Positions 24,151 through 32,654 of a stretch of 64,000 nt of DNA are shown here, in pieces. The stretch is from Paenibacillus dendritiformis. GTDB lineage: Bacteria > Bacillota > Bacilli > Paenibacillales > Paenibacillaceae. The DNA is taken from NCBI RefSeq assembly GCF_945605565.1, contig NZ_OX216966.1, positions 5,572,001 to 5,636,000 on the forward strand. The letters are read 5' to 3'. Position numbers and translations under genes: made by a program. The notes beneath the pieces were generated by a model that saw only the letters and a list, made by a program, of their open reading frames with translations, searched no databases and had not been told where the DNA came from. Positions within the stretch are counted from its first letter, which is position 1; each line of letters opens with the position of its first letter.

Positions 24151-26832
24151 TTAGCGGGTTTGGCCCGTAACCTGAATTTTCTTGAGATTGGCTTGATCAA
24201 CATAATAAATATGCTCGTTGCCCTGAGCGTCCTTGGCCAGCGTCATGAAGGCGATCTCCTGGAATGTGGTGCCGTTATCCTCGGACAGCGTGACATGCTC
24301 CAGTGTCTGCGGATCGATGACGGTAATCCGATCCGCCAGATCGATGTACAGCAAGCCGTCCTGCCCCCAATGCGGATGATACGGACGCCAGAAGCCGTAA
24401 TTTTTCACATGCGGATAAATGTTTTTATAGTCAAGAACGCGATACGTCACCGGGTCCAGCTTGAAGATGATCCCATCGACGCCTCCCCATACGTTCCCGT
24501 CCGGCCCGATCGTCAAGCCGCTAATCATAACGGGCTGATCCAGTTCGGGAATATCCAGCGTAAATTCCGTGATTTTTTCTTTTTTGGCGACGTCCCATAC
24601 GAACATTTTCGCCGTTTTTTCGGTTGCGCCGATGCCGAGCCCGCCAAAGACGGTGGTCGAACCGAATATTTTCCCGTCCTTATAGGCCAGACCGTTTATG
24701 CTCTGATTATGGACAATATTCCGGTACACTTCCTTTTGTCCCGTATCCGGATAGTAGAGCGTAAGCGCGCCGCCTAATTTGCCGTAATCGGGGATCGTGC
24801 CGATCATGATAAAATCATCCGCCGCCCGCATCACATAAGGCCGATCCTGTTCCGAGCCGATCTGGAATACCGCCTTCGCTTGGGGAACCGATTGTGTCGT
24901 ATCCACCGAATAAATATGTCCTCCCGGATAAATGCCGAAATACATATCGTTGCCGTAAGCGACCATGCCCTCCGCCTGCCCGAGGCTGAATGTCTTGAAC
25001 GTGTCGGTGCGCGGATCGAACTGGACGCCAACCCCGCCCGGATAACCGCTCATGTATACGTTGCCATCCGGACCGTTCTCCATATTGTGCAGCGGATTGG
25101 CCGAGCCCTGGACAACGGAAGGAAGGGTCTTGCTCGTCTCCGCGTCAACATTGAATACAGAGGTCTTGCCGTCGCGCTGCATCGTGACGAACGACTTACC
25201 CGGGAAGCCCGGATCATCGCGGAACTCGACCCAGGCAGCGCCGCGGAAGGAGGTGCCGTATCGCATCGAGGTCATCCGCGCTTCGAACGTGGTCAGATCG
25301 ATCTCGGTGATGACCCCGTTGGCGGGAACATACACTTTGCCGTCCTTCGTCACGAGCTGGTTGAAGGAGAACACGCCTGCGCCCTGCGTGCCGCCAATGT
25401 TTTTGCCGACGACATGCGGCAGCCACTCTCCCCGATCGAGATCATAGAACAGCAAGGCCATCTGCGGATCACCGAACTTCACCAGCAGATAACGATCGAC
25501 GATTGCCATATCGTAGGCGAACGGCACATCTGCGGGAGCGACACCAAGCAGCCCCGCGACCGGACCGGAAATGACCTCCTTCTTGCCGCTCTCCACATTG
25601 AGCTTGACGATTGCGCCCGTGGAGCCGATCCCCGCGTAAATAAATCCGTTGTCATAGACCATCGACCGCACATATTCCTGATTGTCCATCATGCGGCCAT
25701 AATCGCGATAAGTTTTCGCTACGGGATCGTACTTGAATACTTTGCCTTGCTGGAAGGTGCCGCCATACACATTGCCCTTATCATCGGTGACAAGCGACCA
25801 GATCGATTTCTCGCCCGGAAGCGGTTCGCCCAGGCTGCTCACCGTCTTCGTCCGCGGGGAATAGCTCCACAGCTCTCCCCGGTTGCTGCCCGTCATAATC
25901 GCCGCGATGTAGACGGTTCCATCTGGGGCGATCGTATGGCGCCACACCGTATGAACCCCCTCCAACGGGAACGAGCGTAGCAGCTTGTTGCTCTCGACAT
26001 CCACGACGCTGAACACGGCCGTATCGCCCTGGGCCGTCGAGTACATCGTCGCCCGCCCGTCCTCAACGCCGGCAACAGCATCGTTGATCGCTACCGTGAA
26101 GACAGGAATGCCCAGATCAACCGGCTGCGCAAAAGTTCTGCCCTTGAAGCTGATATCTTCGGCCGGCGGCTCGCCCGGCGATGTCTTCGGGTAGGTCACC
26201 TCAAAGTCATCATAATAGACTTCCGCCATCTGGTACTTGTTGACCGAGGCGAAAATGCGGGCCGTCACCGCATTCGCAGGCGCCTTGCCCGACACTTGCA
26301 CCTTCTCCCATTCCCCGTAGCCAGATGACACATGCTGGAGCATATCGTCGCCGACCTGCTTGCCGCTGCCGTCATAATAGCGGAAAAGCAGACTGGCGCT
26401 GCCGCTCTTCAGCAGCATCATGACCGAGCCGGTATAGGTTATGCCCGGTTCGACCGTAAGCGGATCGCTCTGGACCGCGACGGCATGGTCGCGGCTCGTA
26501 TCCGTAATCTTCAAGCTGCGCTTGCCGCGGTACGCTTCTTCCTTGCTGATCTCATGGCTGGCCGCGCCTTCCACGCTCGCGAATATCGATGTCCAGCCCG
26601 GGATCGAGTCCTTCGCTGTCTGCTGCTCGAAGCCGGGATTTTTCAGAGGCAGCGCCTTCGCCTCGGAACGGGTCTCTCCCTTGCCTTTATTGCCGGCAGC
26701 GGCCGCTTGACTCTTCGCCTGTCCTTCTGCTTCCGCCCCGGCGACAGCAGTGCCGCATGTCAACACAACCATCAGAACGGCCAACACGGCGCTTATTCGG
26801 CTGATATGTTTGCTTCTCCACGGTAACATCAT
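24151..26832 (-). CDS. Secreted CBM plus beta-propeller protein
   Basis: An 893-aa exported protein with no recognised enzymatic motif. Signal peptide (about 1-32, ending AVAGAEA). Low-complexity Ala/Lys linker (33-58). A CBM4/9-like sandwich (about 62-212; LKNPGFEQ...PGWTS at its start, YYDDFEV at its end). Then repeated blades (about 235-890) with W/G-D-x-x-G-N-V-Y signatures such as DDKGNVYGGTF, GPDGNVYMSGY and GPDGNVWGGVDG. GGAGGG precedes the ATG by 6 bp. A perfect cre lies 54 bp upstream. Possibly a surface carbohydrate-binding or polysaccharide-processing protein serving the importer locus. Confidence 0.82.
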   Translation of the reverse strand: MMLPWRSKHISRISAVLAVLMVVLTCGTAVAGAEAEGQAKSQAAAAGNKGKGETRSEAKALPLKNPGFEQQTAKDSIPGWTSIFASVEGAASHEISKEEAYRGKRSLKITDTSRDHAVAVQSDPLTVEPGITYTGSVMMLLKSGSASLLFRYYDGSGKQVGDDMLQHVSSGYGEWEKVQVSGKAPANAVTARIFASVNKYQMAEVYYDDFEVTYPKTSPGEPPAEDISFKGRTFAQPVDLGIPVFTVAINDAVAGVEDGRATMYSTAQGDTAVFSVVDVESNKLLRSFPLEGVHTVWRHTIAPDGTVYIAAIMTGSNRGELWSYSPRTKTVSSLGEPLPGEKSIWSLVTDDKGNVYGGTFQQGKVFKYDPVAKTYRDYGRMMDNQEYVRSMVYDNGFIYAGIGSTGAIVKLNVESGKKEVISGPVAGLLGVAPADVPFAYDMAIVDRYLLVKFGDPQMALLFYDLDRGEWLPHVVGKNIGGTQGAGVFSFNQLVTKDGKVYVPANGVITEIDLTTFEARMTSMRYGTSFRGAAWVEFRDDPGFPGKSFVTMQRDGKTSVFNVDAETSKTLPSVVQGSANPLHNMENGPDGNVYMSGYPGGVGVQFDPRTDTFKTFSLGQAEGMVAYGNDMYFGIYPGGHIYSVDTTQSVPQAKAVFQIGSEQDRPYVMRAADDFIMIGTIPDYGKLGGALTLYYPDTGQKEVYRNIVHNQSINGLAYKDGKIFGSTTVFGGLGIGATEKTAKMFVWDVAKKEKITEFTLDIPELDQPVMISGLTIGPDGNVWGGVDGIIFKLDPVTYRVLDYKNIYPHVKNYGFWRPYHPHWGQDGLLYIDLADRITVIDPQTLEHVTLSEDNGTTFQEIAFMTLAKDAQGNEHIYYVDQANLKKIQVTGQTR

Positions 26833-27290
26833 TAATACCCTCCTCCATGTCTTAACTCTGATGCAGCGAATGCATTCGCATTAATTGTAAGCGTTATCAA
26901 AAATGCGGTCGGCCTAGACTTAAACCTCAATTTCCCGTTGCGTTCAACGTTGCCAATTACGCCTCAATACGAATCGTAGCTCTACGAAACTCCCCTGACT
27001 TCAAACTGCCGGTTTCCTGTCTTTTACCATGCTTTCACTTGCCTTCACCCGCAAGCCTCGACTCCCAGTGACCGGATCACCTCCTTTTTATCGATTCAAG
27101 TTCTTATGTAGTATACATGATGCAGCAAAAAATGGATCATCACCGAATGGAATGGAGAATTAGATTACAACTGGTTCATGATTTCTATATTACTTCGGTT
27201 GATGGCGATGTCAATTCGCAGGCGATTTATAGACAGATTAAAGACAGAGCGAAGCTGGTCGCTCCCATCTGACCGCTAGGTGGGGACGAT
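26833..27290. other. Divergent promoter interval
   Basis: 458 bp without a gene, between the leftward propeller gene and the rightward merR promoter. Apart from the cre at 26886-26899 no repeat or gene was recognised. Confidence 0.5.
26886..26899. promoter_or_regulatory. cre (CcpA binding) site
   Basis: TGTAAGCGTTATCA matches the cre consensus TGWAANCGNTNNCA at every position. Located 54 bp upstream of the propeller-protein start, so glucose repression of that gene is expected. Confidence 0.75.
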
Positions 27291-27320
27291 TTGACGCTTA
27301 CATCGTATTAACCTTAATAA
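27291..27320 (+). promoter_or_regulatory. Probable merR promoter
   Basis: TTGACG (27291-27296), 18-bp spacer, TAATAA (27315-27320). The slightly long spacer suits MerR-type control; weak -10. Confidence 0.45.
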
Positions 27321-27367
27321 GACAAAGAAGGTCTCATGCAAACGAATAAAGAAAGGGAATAATTACA

Positions 27368-28201
27368 ATGAAATATAAAATAAGTATCGGTCAAGTAAGC
27401 AAAATGTATGGTATAAGCTTAGATACTTTACGACATTATGATAGAATCGGCATTTTGAAGCCGATCGTTGATCCCTCGAATGGTTATCGCTATTATTCTT
27501 TAGAGCATTTAGACCTGCTGGAATCAATTTTAGTAGGAAAATATTTGGAAACCCCGCTTAAAGAGATGAAACTTATTTTTCAAGAAGAGAGCATTCACAA
27601 GTATGTGGAATTGATTGAAAAACAAGAAAATACGATCCAGGAAAAGATCAAACATCTTCAGCAGTTAGAAGAATACACCGGGCAATTGAAAAAACTGCTA
27701 TACGAGATTATGGATTTCAAAAACGATTATGATTTTGAACAAATGATAGCCGAGGACGTTGAGTTACAGCTTTATTTTATGAAATTACCTGATTTGCTTG
27801 AGAGATACGTTGAAATCAAGGATAAAGTCAGAGACTATGATGTAGAACATTATGTGATGTTTTATCGAACCAGCGAGGGAGAGATGGTCGAAAACGATGA
27901 GTATGCAATCTTCTCCATTCACCCGGAATACAAGAATAATATAAATGAAAACAATGTGTTGGATTTCGAGTTCAAACAATATGCCGGCAAGTATATTAAA
28001 GCAAGGTTTTACGGCAATAAAGAAGAAATGAAAAAGTACTTAAAACAATTCGCATCCTTTTTTCACAGCGATTGCAGCAACCCTGAAATAGTAGTTAAGT
28101 ATGAGTTTAGCCTGCTTCATCGTGATTTACACCATGAATACTTTGCAGAAATCCTGTTACCCGTCCGATTACAAAATATCGATAAGCATCTTGACCCTTG
28201 A
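27368..28201 (+). CDS. MerR-family transcriptional regulator
   Basis: A 277-aa regulator. MerR winged HTH at 3-72 (ISIGQVSKMYGISLDTLRHY...GYRYYSLEHL), dimerisation coiled coil (about 75-115), then a ~160-residue ligand-binding domain of the BltR/GyrI-like kind. Its base composition is clearly more AT-rich than the preceding locus. Codirectional with the serine hydrolase gene but ended by its own terminator, so the two may be co-regulated rather than co-transcribed. Confidence 0.88.
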   Translation: MKYKISIGQVSKMYGISLDTLRHYDRIGILKPIVDPSNGYRYYSLEHLDLLESILVGKYLETPLKEMKLIFQEESIHKYVELIEKQENTIQEKIKHLQQLEEYTGQLKKLLYEIMDFKNDYDFEQMIAEDVELQLYFMKLPDLLERYVEIKDKVRDYDVEHYVMFYRTSEGEMVENDEYAIFSIHPEYKNNINENNVLDFEFKQYAGKYIKARFYGNKEEMKKYLKQFASFFHSDCSNPEIVVKYEFSLLHRDLHHEYFAEILLPVRLQNIDKHLDP

Positions 28202-28225
28202 GTTACTCAAGGGTCTATTGTATTT
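28193..28225 (+). terminator. Terminator overlapping the merR stop codon
   Basis: Perfect 10-bp stem GACCCTTGAG/CTCAAGGGTC, loop TTA, then TATTGTATTT. The stop codon is inside the stem. Confidence 0.7.
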
Positions 28226-28294
28226 AGCGAAGGAAAAATATAAAACACGTACTTCAACATGCCCTGTTCGTAGGTGAAAGGAAGGATTGGAAAA

Positions 28295-29821
28295 ATGATT
28301 ACTAATTTTCATGGAAAAAGAATAATTGCATTCTTTCTTACCATCGTTGTACTGCTTCATTTCAATGGAGCATCGGTGCATGCATTTTCAGAAAATGAAA
28401 TCAGCAAGACGCTCCATTCGGATGAGATACAGACTATTATCTCGGAAGCAATGGAAGGAGATAAGGCTCCCGGAGCATCGATAACGGTGACAAACGGGTC
28501 GGAGGTCCTATATGAGCAGTATGGATTCAGTAATATAAGGGCAAAAACGCCGGTAACGGAGGATACATTATTTGAGCTTGGCTCAACAACAAAAGCATTT
28601 ACGGCGTTGGCGATGCTGATACTTGAGGACGAGGGTGTCCTTTCGCTTGAGGATAATGTCTCCAAATATGTGCCCTGGTTTAACGTAAACTACAACGGTA
28701 AAAATGTCGAAATTACCATTGAGCAGCTGATACATCATTCGAGCGGCCTCCCCGAAAAAACAATAAACCGGTTCCCTGAGGGAACTTCGGATGACCTTCT
28801 GGAAAAAACGGCCCGTTTGGCAGAGGGGATGACGCTGGACTTTTATCCAGGAGCAGATTTTGAGTACGCCAATATCGGATATGACTTGCTTGCCTATATT
28901 CTTGAAACGGTAACGGGCAAAAAGTATGAAGACGTTGTACAAGAGAAAATTTTACGCCCGCTTGGAATGAATAACAGCTATTTCAACCTTGATCAAGCAA
29001 ACCAAACCGGCCATATGGCCCAGGGATACTTGCCGTTTTTTATGAGAGCGGTCGAATACGATGCCCCGAGATATCAAGGTTCGTTAGCGGATGGATACTT
29101 AATTACCTGCGCAAAGGATATGGGGCGCTGGCTGAATGCCCAATTGGGCAGAGGCGATGTTCCTGAACAGCTTGCACGTCTTATTGCGAAATCTCACATG
29201 ATTAATAATGAGATCGTGGTGGGGCATTTTGAGGGGAAACCTTTGTATTACGCCTACGGATGGATCGTATCGAAGGACGGAACCTATATTACCCACAGCG
29301 GAGCAAACCCAAGCTTCACTTCCAATATAATCATTCTTCCAAAAACAAAATTAGCGATTAGCGTACAATCCAACAGTCCGGGAAGCCAGACAGTCAACAT
29401 TTCTCAGGCTATCTTAAAGTCTCTTCATCATGAGCCGTTACCCGAACTTTCATTCAGCCACGGTGGCATAGATAAAATCTCCAGTATAAGTATGATTATC
29501 GTGACTGTACTCATTATTGCTGCGGCCGTACTCCTGCTTACGATGAAAAAACGTATTTGCGCAAAGAAAAGAATCCATTTCAAAAAAGAAAGATTGATGT
29601 TTTTCGCAAAATTGATTCTGGGAATTTCATCTGTACTACTACTGGCGATATGGCCCAATCTGATAAACTATTCCTTTTATATGATTCGAGTGTGGATGCC
29701 ATTCACTCTTCTCATTGCCAACGTATTGTGTTTTATTCTGTCAATTTTGTTGTTGGTTTCGTCAATTATAAGATTCAAGCTGGTAAAACAGATAGATGCA
29801 GTACGGGAATCCGTACTTTAA
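28295..29821 (+). CDS. Membrane-anchored serine hydrolase (beta-lactamase/PBP-like fold)
   Basis: A 508-aa protein. N-terminal signal (about 10-30), a catalytic domain with S-T-T-K (FELGSTTKAFTALA), Y-A-N (FEYANIGYD) and H-S-G (YITHSGANPSF) motifs of class C beta-lactamase-type hydrolases, then about four hydrophobic helices (from ~385). The start at 28295 follows GGAAGG; the GTG at 28274 has no site. Members include FmtA-like esterases and D-aminopeptidases; resistance or wall modification is possible but unproven. Confidence 0.88.
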   Translation: MITNFHGKRIIAFFLTIVVLLHFNGASVHAFSENEISKTLHSDEIQTIISEAMEGDKAPGASITVTNGSEVLYEQYGFSNIRAKTPVTEDTLFELGSTTKAFTALAMLILEDEGVLSLEDNVSKYVPWFNVNYNGKNVEITIEQLIHHSSGLPEKTINRFPEGTSDDLLEKTARLAEGMTLDFYPGADFEYANIGYDLLAYILETVTGKKYEDVVQEKILRPLGMNNSYFNLDQANQTGHMAQGYLPFFMRAVEYDAPRYQGSLADGYLITCAKDMGRWLNAQLGRGDVPEQLARLIAKSHMINNEIVVGHFEGKPLYYAYGWIVSKDGTYITHSGANPSFTSNIIILPKTKLAISVQSNSPGSQTVNISQAILKSLHHEPLPELSFSHGGIDKISSISMIIVTVLIIAAAVLLLTMKKRICAKKRIHFKKERLMFFAKLILGISSVLLLAIWPNLINYSFYMIRVWMPFTLLIANVLCFILSILLLVSSIIRFKLVKQIDAVRESVL

Positions 29822-29844
29822 GGACGGGACCAGTGTCAGCTGGA

Positions 29845-29874
29845 AAAACTCGCCGGTGACAACAGTCACCGGCG
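29845..29874 (-). terminator. Terminator ending the tail-like cluster
   Basis: Perfect 10-bp stem CGCCGGTGAC/GTCACCGGCG with a 4-base loop; minus-strand reading continues AGTTTTT. Marks the 3' end of the tail operon. Confidence 0.85.
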
Positions 29875-29880
29875 AATTCG

Positions 29881-30252
29881 TCATTGCACGGCAGAGATGT
29901 GCTCCGTCTCGCCCCAGATCACGTCTCGCGCGCTTCCGCCAAAGCCATCGATAACATGGTCATCCGATGTGTCGGTATGCTCAAGCACAAGCACGCAAAT
30001 ATGCTTGTCCTGGCGGTTGCCGCCCAATCTGGCGATGACGGGCGCTTGAGCGTGACGCAGCGCTTCATTGACGGGCTCGATCAGCTCGGACGTAAAAAGC
30101 TCCAGCCTCGTCGCATACGTTCCTTGGGGAATGCTCGCCTCGTACTCGACACCGTCCACCTGGAAATTCAGCGTGTTATTCGTGCCCTTAATGACAATCG
30201 GTTCGGTATGCAGGGCCACCGAGCCCCATACCTGCGTTCCTCTGCTGCTCAT
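29881..30252 (-). CDS. Small protein of the lysis end of the tail cluster, function unknown
   Basis: A 123-aa protein without a recognised family; beta-rich appearance (SVALHTEPIVIKGTNNTLNF; YATRLELFTSEL). No signal peptide or membrane helix. Its ATG overlaps the holin stop (ATGA), so it is translated with the holin. Position is where phages often keep lysis or release functions. Confidence 0.65.
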   Translation of the reverse strand: MSSRGTQVWGSVALHTEPIVIKGTNNTLNFQVDGVEYEASIPQGTYATRLELFTSELIEPVNEALRHAQAPVIARLGGNRQDKHICVLVLEHTDTSDDHVIDGFGGSARDVIWGETEHISAVQ

Positions 30253-30710
30253 TTGCTCATCCTTCCTTTCTGGTTATTGTCCTGTTCATGTTGCCGCTGC
30301 TGCTGTTCCCTCGTTTTCAAAATCGCAATAATCTGCTTGATCTGTGGCGGCAAAGGCAGCCCAATCCGCCCGTAGTTCTCGGCAATGCTGATCACCTCAT
30401 TGGAAATGTAAAACCATATCGCCCCGTACATGAGAAAATCGCTCTCCAGCGCCACATCGGCGCGATGGGCGAGCAGCACGACAACGAACATCAGGCCCTT
30501 TTTGGCCAGTCCGGCAAAGCCCTTCTTGCTGCTTAATCCGGCCTGCGGCATCCCTCTGGCCGCTTCCATGACGGAGGCAGCGTAGCCGCTGATGTAATCC
30601 ATGAGCGCCAACAGCGCCAAAAACTCAAGCAAGCTGCTCCCTCCCCCATACATGTAGCTCATCAAGCCGCCGATGAATCCGATACTGCTGTTCACTATTT
30701 TTTCGTACAC
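30249..30710 (-). CDS. Phage holin (phage_holin_4 / TcdE-like)
   Basis: A 153-aa membrane protein. Hydrophobic segments (SLLEFLALLALMDYISGYAA; GLMFVVVLLAHRADVAL; LMYGAIWFYISNEVISIAEN) match the holin_4 family, including the D-Y-x-x-G and NE-x-x-S-x-x-EN features, and the tail is charged. GTG start at 30710 preceded by AAGGAGGG. Would form the membrane lesion for particle release, yet no endolysin gene is visible. Confidence 0.88.
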   Translation of the reverse strand: MYEKIVNSSIGFIGGLMSYMYGGGSSLLEFLALLALMDYISGYAASVMEAARGMPQAGLSSKKGFAGLAKKGLMFVVVLLAHRADVALESDFLMYGAIWFYISNEVISIAENYGRIGLPLPPQIKQIIAILKTREQQQRQHEQDNNQKGRMSK

Positions 30711-30751
30711 CCGATCCCTCCTTACTCATCGACAGCCATCTCATCTCTCCA

Positions 30752-30785
30752 GAAAAAGAAAGAGCCATCCGGTGAAGGACGGCTC
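30752..30785 (-). terminator. Internal terminator before the holin gene region
   Basis: GAGCCGTCC/GGATGGCTC 9-bp stem (one G-T pair), followed on the minus strand by TTTCTTTTT. Lies between the 612-aa fibre gene and the holin gene. Confidence 0.75.
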
Positions 30786-30801
30786 GCAATATGGGTTCCT
30801 G

Positions 30802-32640
30802 CTACAAAATATAATAATATGCGCCGCCTGCGCTGCCGACGGTAATGACACCATTCAAATCTCCCGCATCCCGCTGTCGGATCAGGGCTGTCGCAGGGCA
30901 GTCCTCCTCCGCAATGACCCTTGGCGCGAGATAGCCGTGAAGATCCGGAACGCTGACCCGAAGGGCGCCCTCCACCTCATCAATCGCGTGAACGACAAGG
31001 AAGGCCTTCAGCTCCGACGGCAGCTTAATCATGAGCGTGCTGTCCAGCGTGTGTTCATGCTTCACATAGAGATAGGTCTCGATCGAAGACGCATGCTTCA
31101 CATCCAGAGCGACTGGAACTTCTGGACGGGACGCCGCAAGCGAGGCGCGATGATCCTCATAGTGCGGCACCTCGATCTGGCCTGCCATCTCCCGCTCACC
31201 CAGCGCCCGAATCGTCAGCGCCGCATGCATGTCCGGCTTGGATACGATTGCCCGGGACTCGATATCCGAATCCCTTCCATCCCGAATGCTCAGGCTGGCT
31301 GCTGTATCGCCGCTATGCTTATGATATCGCGACACTTCCACATACGCAGGCAGAGCAGGGACAGAAGCCGTAATGGATGATTCCGGCCCCTCGGATTCCT
31401 TCTTCATAACCGTAAGGGAGCAAGCCAGGCTTATGTTCGGATCGACCGTGATGCAAGCGGGCTTGTCCGGAGTGCTGGCCGCCATGATCACCCTGCGCTC
31501 GCTTGCCCCGTCTCTCCGAATCGTGCAGTTGGCTTCCAGCTCCGGGTGTTCACGAATCGCTACCGTCAGCGCTGCCGGGTGAACCGGCCTGGACACGAGC
31601 AGCAAGCCTTCCTGCCATTCGAACATCGGATCGGCAGGCTGATGCACATAGAGCGTCGCTGTCCGATCGTCCGCGCCGCGGTCGCTATGGACCGTAAGGC
31701 TGGCTCTCCGCTCGGATCCTCCAACGCCGTAGACGAATACGGAGGCGTCGATCGCGCTTCTGCCGATGCTGTACACTTGGTTCGGGATATAGCGGAGCTG
31801 GAGCACGGGCGGCTTGTGAGATTCCCTCGTATAGAATGTGACCGCGTAATCGTCTTGCGTTTTCACAATAAATCCGAAGTTGTCCAGTTCCCCCTGAAGC
31901 CAGCGCTCGACGATGCGAAGCACATCCACCTCAATGCAGCGCTCTGCCGGGTGAAGCGTGTATTCATCCGCGAGCAGTTCTACCGAGTGGGGCTTGTTCG
32001 CGTGGGTAATCCCGAGCTCTCTCCAAATGCTGTGCGGCTGATGCAGCTCAATGCTCGTCCCGACCGGGAACGCGCCGGCATAATAGAGCTTCATCGTCGC
32101 CTTCTCCAAGCGGTACACATCGGGGAGCAATTCATTCATTGGACCGAAATGAATAAAGGACTCGAACGATTCATTGCTGCCCTGTCCCGTAACCATGCTC
32201 TTCATATCGCCGTAATTCAGCGTAACGAGCTCCGGATCGCTGCGGGTCGTCGAATCGGCCACCGGAGGCAGACTGACGTCTTTGCGCGGCGTCTCCAGCA
32301 GCTCCACCCGTCCAGCGAGCCGGTTATGGGGCCGAACCTCGATCGATGCAGGCAGGTAGCTGGAAGCCATCGCTTCGATCGCTGCCGTCACATCCTCATT
32401 GCCCCGGTACTTGATATCCAGGACGATCGTCAGCTCCGCCTTTCTCGGCACCCTCGCGGAGACCGTGGCGTCTATCCCCTCTCTCACCCGGGTTGCCGAT
32501 ACGAGGGCGGCTTCCACCTCGCTCCTTCCGGAGCCATACAAATAAAAAGCCCCTCTCATGCGGTTGGAAGGGGATGGTTCGTCTACTATTTCGTTTCGTA
32601 ATCTCTCATCTTCGTGAATCGTAATCACTTCCAATCTCAT
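30802..32640 (-). CDS. DNRLRE-domain repeat protein, probable tail fibre
   Basis: A 612-aa protein. The first ~120 residues and the region from ~300 on are built from short beta-repeats of ~40-45 residues (for example AALTIRALGEREMAG, ALDVKHASSIETYLYV, AFLVVHAIDEVEGALRV). The middle (about 135-285) resembles a DNRLRE carbohydrate-binding module (MKLYYAGAF...ERWLQGELDNFGFIVKT). No good ribosome site precedes the ATG at 32640, 12 bp after the upstream stop; coupling to upstream translation is likely. A terminator-like hairpin (about 32536-32572) falls inside the early coding region. Confidence 0.72.
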   Translation of the reverse strand: MRLEVITIHEDERLRNEIVDEPSPSNRMRGAFYLYGSGRSEVEAALVSATRVREGIDATVSARVPRKAELTIVLDIKYRGNEDVTAAIEAMASSYLPASIEVRPHNRLAGRVELLETPRKDVSLPPVADSTTRSDPELVTLNYGDMKSMVTGQGSNESFESFIHFGPMNELLPDVYRLEKATMKLYYAGAFPVGTSIELHQPHSIWRELGITHANKPHSVELLADEYTLHPAERCIEVDVLRIVERWLQGELDNFGFIVKTQDDYAVTFYTRESHKPPVLQLRYIPNQVYSIGRSAIDASVFVYGVGGSERRASLTVHSDRGADDRTATLYVHQPADPMFEWQEGLLLVSRPVHPAALTVAIREHPELEANCTIRRDGASERRVIMAASTPDKPACITVDPNISLACSLTVMKKESEGPESSITASVPALPAYVEVSRYHKHSGDTAASLSIRDGRDSDIESRAIVSKPDMHAALTIRALGEREMAGQIEVPHYEDHRASLAASRPEVPVALDVKHASSIETYLYVKHEHTLDSTLMIKLPSELKAFLVVHAIDEVEGALRVSVPDLHGYLAPRVIAEEDCPATALIRQRDAGDLNGVITVGSAGGAYYYIL

Positions 32641-32654
32641 TGTATTGAGACTGT

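Noticed and set aside
32536..32572. Hairpin with T-run inside the start of the 612-aa fibre gene as evidence for a later start
   Set aside because: The downstream ATG has no ribosome site and the codons before the hairpin continue the frame smoothly; the signal is noted but does not move the start.
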